From contig SBFL01000100.1 of the NCBI GenBank assembly GCA_006227965.1, positions 1 through 10,360 of the forward strand: DNA of 10,360 bases, given 5' to 3'. Both the position numbers and the translations under genes were made by a program. Numbering within the stretch: position 1 is the first letter of the stretch; every line of letters begins with the position of its first letter. Under the pieces are notes generated by a model that worked only from the letters and a program-made list of their open reading frames with translations, ran no database searches and was not told the origin of the DNA. This stretch comes from Bacteroidota bacterium (GTDB lineage Bacteria; Bacteroidota; Bacteroidia; Flavobacteriales; Flavobacteriaceae). Below are positions 6,847 to 10,360 of this stretch, piece by piece.

Positions 6847-7746
6847 TCAGGTGTTTCTGGGGTGGAAGGTGTTTACCACTTCCGAGAGGTGCTGCCGGTC
6901 TACATGCATGTAAACTTCCGTCGTGGTAATGCTCTCGTGCCCCAGCATCTGCTGAATGGCACGGATGTCTGCCCCGTTTTGCAGCAGGTGGGTGGCAAAG
7001 GAGTGGCGGAAAGTATGGGGGCTTACTTTTTTTCGGATTCCGGCCAGCTGGGCCTGTTGTTTTACGATGGTAAAGATCATCGCCCGGGTGAGGCGCCTGC
7101 CGTACCGGTTTAGGAAAAGAACCTCCTCATGGCCTTTCCCCGGCCTCCAGTGTACCCGGATCTGGTCGCGGTACAGGCAAATGTATTTTTGGGTCACCGG
7201 CCCGATGGGAACAAATCGCTCTTTGCTACCCTTCCCGCGAACCTTCAGGAAGCCTTCCTCGAAAAAAAGGTCACTCAGGCGCAGGTCCAGAAGTTCGGAC
7301 ACACGCAGGCCGCAGCCGTAGAGCGTCTCTAAAATGGCCCGGTTTCGCTCTCCCTCCGGAGTGGAGCGATCCACGCTGGAGATCAGGGAAAGCATCTCCT
7401 CAGGGCTGAGGGTATCTGGTAATTTTCGCCCCAGCTTAGGGGCTTCGATGAGTTCCATAGGGTTTTCCTCGCGGTACTGTTCCAAAACCAAATAATCGAA
7501 AAAACCCCTCAACCCGGATATAATGCGGGCCTGGGAACGGGGTTGCAGGGTTTCTGCAATTTGGTGTATAAAGGCCTCCAGGGTATTCCGGTCAATGTCC
7601 AGCGGATTATTCACGGCCCCGGAATCCTCTATGAAATCCACCAGCTTTAGAATGTCCCTCCTGTAGCTCCTGATGGAATTGGCGGCCAGCCCCCGTTCCA
7701 GTTTCAGGTAGTTAATGTAATCGGCAAGAGCATCTTTCCAATTCAT
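6847..7746 (-). CDS. xerD: Site-specific tyrosine recombinase XerD
   Basis: 299 residues, the normal Xer length. The N-terminal SAM-like core-binding domain (1-100) is followed by the catalytic domain with all active-site residues: Arg148 in GCGLRVSELL, Lys172 in VRGKGSKERF, His244 and Arg247 in SPHTFRHSF, His270 in LGHESI and the nucleophile Tyr279 in TEVYMHV. XerC and XerD resolve chromosome dimers at the dif site during division, under FtsK control. The sequence fits XerD somewhat better than XerC, and Bacteroidota usually have a XerD-like pair, so the letter is less certain than the family. Nothing nearby (transposon ends, integron cassettes, phage genes) suggests a mobile-element integrase, and a location close to aroQ seems usual in flavobacteria. 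The gene is followed by the separately promoted M20D gene. Confidence 0.92.
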   Translation of the reverse strand: MNWKDALADYINYLKLERGLAANSIRSYRRDILKLVDFIEDSGAVNNPLDIDRNTLEAFIHQIAETLQPRSQARIISGLRGFFDYLVLEQYREENPMELIEAPKLGRKLPDTLSPEEMLSLISSVDRSTPEGERNRAILETLYGCGLRVSELLDLRLSDLFFEEGFLKVRGKGSKERFVPIGPVTQKYICLYRDQIRVHWRPGKGHEEVLFLNRYGRRLTRAMIFTIVKQQAQLAGIRKKVSPHTFRHSFATHLLQNGADIRAIQQMLGHESITTTEVYMHVDRQHLSEVVNTFHPRNT

Positions 7747-7750
7747 GTTC

Positions 7751-7758
7751 TAAAGATA
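7751..7758 (-). promoter_or_regulatory. Candidate -7 promoter element for xerD
   Basis: The minus strand reads TATCTTTA, identical to the element before the M20D gene and one mismatch from TAnnTTTG. It ends only four bases before the xerD ATG at 7746, so transcription would start at or next to the start codon (a nearly leaderless mRNA). No -33 TTG is seen at normal spacing. Confidence 0.3.
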
Positions 7759-7826
7759 GGCCTTCGTGGGTTATGAGTAAAAACATACTGTGTGGTGAAA
7801 ACAAACACCGTGACTTAAGGTATTGA

Positions 7827-7842
7827 CCACCATATTTGGTGG
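7827..7842. repeat. Short perfect inverted repeat between xerD and the beta-barrel gene
   Basis: CCACCA (7827-7832) and TGGTGG (7837-7842) form a perfect 6-bp inverted repeat with a 4-base spacer in the divergent intergenic region. Size and position suit a dimeric regulator operator or a small hairpin, but nothing shows it is functional. Confidence 0.25.
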
Positions 7843-7880
7843 CTACACAACATAAATAATCGATTGCCAGCAACCCTGAA

Positions 7881-7888
7881 TATCTTTG
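7881..7888 (+). promoter_or_regulatory. Candidate -7 promoter element for the outer-membrane protein gene
   Basis: TATCTTTG matches TAnnTTTG exactly and ends 28 bases before the ATG at 7917, giving a leader of about 20 bases. A TTG at 7864-7866 lies 14 bases upstream, closer than the usual spacing. A second match, TAAATTTG at 7904-7911, is only five bases from the ATG and is less likely. Confidence 0.45.
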
Positions 7889-7916
7889 GCACTCATTAAA
7901 ATCTAAATTTGAGAAT

Positions 7917-8411
7917 ATGAAAAAGACATTAATGTTTTTTGCCCTTTTGCTTTCCGGGCTGGCTTTGCAGGCCCAGGAAGGATTCAATCTCGGAATTAAC
8001 TTTGGACTGCCCACAGGGGATGCCAGTGATATTTCCGGCTTCAGCCTGGGGATTGATGCGAATCACCTCTGGAATGTTGCAGACTCCTTTGACGCGGGTG
8101 TTGCCACAGGGTTTACCAATGCCTTTGGGAAAAGCGTGGAGATTCTGAATGTAGAAGTTGATATTGATGATGTCCAGTTCCTTCCGCTGGCGGCGGCAGG
8201 GCGCTTCCATGTTTCCGATGTATTCAGGCTTGGAGCGGATCTGGGATATGCCATCGGACTTAACGAAGGGAATGACGGCGGATTCTATTATCGCCCACAG
8301 GTGGGCTATGGCATCACGGACCGTATTGAAGCCAATCTCTCCTACACGGGCATCAGCCTGGACGGGGGTACCTGGTCTACCGTGGTTCTCGGATTCATGG
8401 TAAACCTGTAA
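7917..8411 (+). CDS. Small outer-membrane beta-barrel protein, OmpW/OprF-like porin fold (putative)
   Basis: 164 residues. A signal peptide (MKK start, Leu/Ala-rich core, cleavage after QAQ near residue 20) leads into a mature part of about 144 residues made of alternating polar/hydrophobic stretches rich in Gly, Asp and aromatic residues, for example GFNLGINFGL (22-31), FRLGADLGYAIGL and FYYRPQVGYGI. It ends in a hydrophobic strand, VVLGFMVNL. This pattern suits an eight-stranded barrel of the outer-membrane beta-barrel (OMP_b-brl) group common in Bacteroidota. The final residue is Leu rather than the usual Phe. The acidic loops (for example VEVDIDDV) may face outward or bind metal. No specific function can be assigned. 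The gene stands alone between its own promoter and a strong terminator. Confidence 0.8.
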   Translation: MKKTLMFFALLLSGLALQAQEGFNLGINFGLPTGDASDISGFSLGIDANHLWNVADSFDAGVATGFTNAFGKSVEILNVEVDIDDVQFLPLAAAGRFHVSDVFRLGADLGYAIGLNEGNDGGFYYRPQVGYGITDRIEANLSYTGISLDGGTWSTVVLGFMVNL

Positions 8412-8430
8412 GCACCATAACCAAGTTATC

Positions 8431-8467
8431 AAAAAGCGAAGGGACCTCCTTCGCTTTTTTTTTTTTT
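8431..8467 (+). terminator. Rho-independent terminator after the beta-barrel gene
   Basis: AGCGAAGG (8435-8442) pairs perfectly with CCTTCGCT (8448-8455) across a 5-base loop. The stem is preceded by five A and followed by T, so the 3' side holds a run of 13 T (8455-8467). It begins 19 bases after the stop codon at 8411. The A run on the 5' side would let it act weakly in the other direction too. Confidence 0.9.
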
Positions 8468-8522
8468 GCTATGACCAGGATACTTACCTCCCCGGCACGT
8501 AGGGTATAAGGTTCAAACTTCG

Positions 8523-8530
8523 TACTTTTG
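8523..8530 (+). promoter_or_regulatory. Candidate -7 promoter element for aroQ
   Basis: TACTTTTG is an exact TAnnTTTG match located between the upstream terminator and aroQ. It ends 31 bases before the ATG at 8562, which would leave a leader of about 25 bases. No clear -33 TTG is seen. Confidence 0.4.
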
Positions 8531-8561
8531 AATGTGTGACCAGCCAGTCTAATTTCGATCC

Positions 8562-8975
8562 ATGAAACTTATCATCATCAACGGACCCAATCTGAACCTC
8601 CTTGGAAAACGTCAGCCTGAACTGTACGGTAACCAGTCCTTTGAGGATTACTTCAGACAGCTGCAGCATAACTTCAGTGGAGTACAGCTCGATTATTTTC
8701 AGTCCAATATTGAGGGGGAACTGATCGATAAAATCCAGGAGGCAGGCTTTGCCTATGACGGTATCATTCTGAATGCCGCCGCCTATACCCATACCTCCGT
8801 GGGGATCGGCGATGCCGTAAAGGCCGTGGAGGCTCCTGTGGTTGAAGTACACATCTCCAACATTGCAGACCGGGAACCCTTCCGGCATGATTCCCATATC
8901 TCGGCCGGGGCCCGGGGGGTTATTTTCGGTTTTGGCCTTATGGGATATGAGCTGGCGGTTCGGAGCTTTCTTTAG
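8562..8975 (+). CDS. aroQ: 3-dehydroquinate dehydratase, type II
   Basis: 137 residues, slightly shorter than the usual 140-150. The type II signatures are present in order: INGPNLNLLGKRQPELYG at 6-23 with the catalytic Tyr22; QSNIEGELID at 47-56; GIILNAAAYTHTSVGI at 67-82 with substrate-binding Asn71; EVHISN at 95-100 with catalytic His97; and REPFRH at 104-109. It catalyses the trans-dehydration of 3-dehydroquinate to 3-dehydroshikimate, step three of the shikimate pathway to aromatic amino acids, as a cytoplasmic dodecamer. The gene has its own promoter candidate and follows a terminator, so it is monocistronic. Its TAG stop overlaps the TAA of the opposing DUF3817 gene in TTAG. Assignment is firm. 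Confidence 0.95.
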   Translation: MKLIIINGPNLNLLGKRQPELYGNQSFEDYFRQLQHNFSGVQLDYFQSNIEGELIDKIQEAGFAYDGIILNAAAYTHTSVGIGDAVKAVEAPVVEVHISNIADREPFRHDSHISAGARGVIFGFGLMGYELAVRSFL

Positions 8976-9256
8976 GCCTCCCTGGTGCGTAAGAACCTGC
9001 TATCTGCATAAAATGTGCCGAAGGGCAGAAGGGAAGCCAGGATCAGGTAGAAGTATGCCTTGTTGCTCCAGCTGCGTTCCCGCCATAGCATGGTTGCCAT
9101 GATCACATAGGCGATAAAGAGGGCCCCGTGCACATAGCCGATATAGATGTTGGGTTCCCTAATGCCAGCCCAGTACTTCAGTGGCATGCTCAGGGCGAAC
9201 AACAACAGGTAGGAGACCCCTTCTGTCTGGGCCAGGATACGGAAAGACTTTTTCAC
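8972..9256 (-). CDS. DUF3817-family small integral membrane protein
   Basis: 94 residues from a GTG start at 9256 (the next Met is at residue 24, inside the first helix region). The segment FRILAQTEGVSYLLLFALSMPLKY (read across 5-28, including the EGxSYLLLF pattern) is typical of DUF3817, as are the following YVHGALFIAYV (41-51) and the third helix LILASLLPFGTFYAD (71-85). Three membrane helices are expected; function is unknown. The lpdA stop lies 15 bp upstream on the same strand, so cotranscription with lpdA is likely, though no functional link is evident. The 3' end overlaps the aroQ stop by four bases, so there is no room for a terminator between the two genes. Confidence 0.85.
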   Translation of the reverse strand: MKKSFRILAQTEGVSYLLLFALSMPLKYWAGIREPNIYIGYVHGALFIAYVIMATMLWRERSWSNKAYFYLILASLLPFGTFYADSRFLRTREA

Positions 9257-9271
9257 GGGAAATAGTTTTGG

Positions 9272-10360
9272 TTAGAGGTGGATTACTTCATCATAGGCAG
9301 CGGCTACCGCTTCCATTACTGCCTCGCTCATGGTGGGGTGCGGGTGGACAGCTTTCAGGATTTCATGCCCTGTTGTCTCAAGTTTGCGTCCGACCACAGC
9401 CTCGGCGATCATATCCGTAACCCCGGCACCGATCATATGGCAACCAAGCCATTCCCCGTACTTGGCATCGAAGATAACCTTTACGAAACCGTCTGAATGC
9501 CCGGCAGCTTTGGCCTTTCCACTGGCGGAGAAGGGGAATTTGCCGATCTTTATATCGTAGCCTTTATCGCGGGCCTGTTTTTCCGTCATGCCCACAGATG
9601 CCACTTCAGGGGAACAGTAGGTACATCCCGGGATATTGCCATAATCCAGGGGCTCTACATGCATTCCAGATATTTTTTCCACACAGAGGATTCCCTCCGC
9701 GGAGGCCACGTGGGCCAGGGCCGGACCAGGAGTAACGTCTCCAATGGCGTAATACCCTGGGATGTTGGTCTGGTAGTAATCGTTTACGATGATCCTGTCG
9801 CGGTCCGTGGCAATCCCGATGTCTTCGAGCCCGATGTTTTCGATATTGGTCTTGATCCCAACCGCTGAGAGCACTATATCGGCTTCCAGGACTTCCTCCC
9901 CCTTGGAGGTCTTAACGGTTGCCCTGACACCCTTCCCGCTTGTGTCCACGCTGGTCACCTCAGAGGAGGTCATCACCTTAATTCCCGATTTTTTGAAACT
10001 GCGTTCCAGTTGTTTTGAGATTTCCTCGTCCTCCACCGGAACGATGTTGGGCAGGAATTCCACCACGGTTACCTCGGTTCCCATGGCATTGTAGAAATAG
10101 GCAAATTCAACCCCTATGGCACCGCTCCCTACCACGATCATCTTCCCGGGTTGTTTCCCCAGCGTCATGGCCTCGCGATATCCGATGATTTTTTTCCGTC
10201 CTGGGGCAGGCTGGGCAATTCCCTGCTCCTTGCACCGGTGGCGATAATAATATGGGCGGCTTCATACGTTGTTTCCTTCCCCCCGGCGTCCTTGACAGAA
10301 ACTTTTTTTTTTTTTTTTTAAGTCCCATAGCCTTCAATGACTTCAATCTTGTTCTTTTTC
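9272..10360 (-). pseudogene. lpdA: Dihydrolipoyl dehydrogenase (E3), partial at window edge and broken by an in-frame stop and a frameshift
   Basis: The intact frame from 10168 to 9272 (298 residues) carries the NAD-binding motif VVGSGAIGVEFA, the FAD-contact segment YYAIGDVTPGPALAHVASAEG (IGD core) and the C-terminal catalytic HPHPTMSEAVMEA with the His-Glu pair. E3 reoxidises lipoyl groups in 2-oxoacid dehydrogenase complexes and the glycine cleavage system. Upstream coding clearly continues: at 10196-10302 another frame reads VSVKDAGGKETTYEAAHIII and then ATGARSRELPSLPQDG, and at 10321-10359 it reads KKNKIEVIEGYGT. Two lesions break it. An A run of seven (10189-10195 on this strand) lacks one base needed to join the frames, and at 10320 an in-frame TAA begins a run of 17 A. 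The FAD domain and redox disulfide lie beyond the window. Both lesions sit in homopolymers, so sequence error is at least as likely as true decay. The DUF3817 gene follows 15 bp downstream. Confidence 0.85.
10303..10319. repeat. Homopolymer of 17 T (A on the coding strand) inside lpdA
   Basis: Seventeen identical bases lie within what should be a conserved coding region. With the adjoining base they make 18 nt, exactly six codons, and the reading frame is the same on both sides. A tract of this length is out of character for this GC-rich sequence and is a likely site of slippage or of miscalled bases. Confidence 0.9.

Noticed and set aside
6847..7746. Tyrosine recombinase as a sign of an integrative element
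   Set aside because: Length and sequence fit housekeeping XerD, and there are no att-like direct repeats, tRNA genes, transposases or phage genes in the window.
7904..7911. TAAATTTG, a perfect TAnnTTTG match before the beta-barrel gene
   Set aside because: It is only five bases from the ATG. The upstream TATCTTTG at 7881 gives a more normal leader, so I treat this as the less likely promoter.
10107..10346. Minus-strand frame of 79 codons with a poly-Lys stretch
   Set aside because: It is an out-of-frame reading of lpdA. The other frames give continuous dihydrolipoyl dehydrogenase sequence on both sides of the A tract.

Overview
The window looks like ordinary chromosomal sequence from a GC-rich member of the Bacteroidota, most likely a marine Flavobacteriia (Robiginitalea or Muricauda type; the genus is a guess). 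The evidence is protein resemblance throughout (XerD, type II dehydroquinase, dihydrolipoyl dehydrogenase, Nudix hydrolase, ECF sigma factor with a membrane partner), start regions without clear Shine-Dalgarno sequences, and several TAnnTTTG-like -7 promoter elements typical of the Bacteroidota housekeeping sigma factor. I see no tRNA, rRNA, CRISPR array, insertion sequence or phage gene.

Left part (1-1869): a secreted M20-family amidohydrolase of the allantoate/N-carbamoyl-amino-acid type runs off the left edge on the minus strand. A gene-free stretch of about 400 bp follows, then a TRIC/UPF0126 membrane protein on the plus strand. Centre-left (1877-4073): a cyclophilin-type lipoprotein (minus) and a Nudix CoA-pyrophosphatase-like protein (plus) diverge from overlapping start codons. 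The Nudix gene is followed after 24 bp by a PlsC-like acyltransferase. Centre (4070-5221): an ECF sigma factor and a four-helix membrane protein form a tight minus-strand pair whose last stop codon overlaps the acyltransferase stop.

Right half (5274-9256): a rho-independent terminator, a secreted M20D (AbgB-like) amidohydrolase and xerD lie on the minus strand. Then come, on the plus strand, a small outer-membrane beta-barrel protein with a strong terminator and aroQ. The aroQ stop codon overlaps the stop of a minus-strand DUF3817 membrane protein. Right edge (9272-10360): most of a dihydrolipoyl dehydrogenase gene, directly upstream of the DUF3817 gene. It carries two lesions, both at homopolymers: a 17-base A run next to an in-frame TAA, and a one-base frameshift in an A run. 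These are either a genuine pseudogene or sequence errors.

The genes serve separate functions: envelope and periplasmic hydrolysis (two M20 enzymes, lipoprotein isomerase, beta-barrel), lipid synthesis (acyltransferase), cofactor housekeeping (Nudix), aromatic amino-acid synthesis (aroQ), chromosome dimer resolution (xerD), central metabolism (lpdA) and regulation (ECF pair). I found no convincing new multi-gene system. The points worth a second look are the compact gene junctions, the ECF/membrane-protein pair, the shifted acyltransferase motif and the damaged lpdA.
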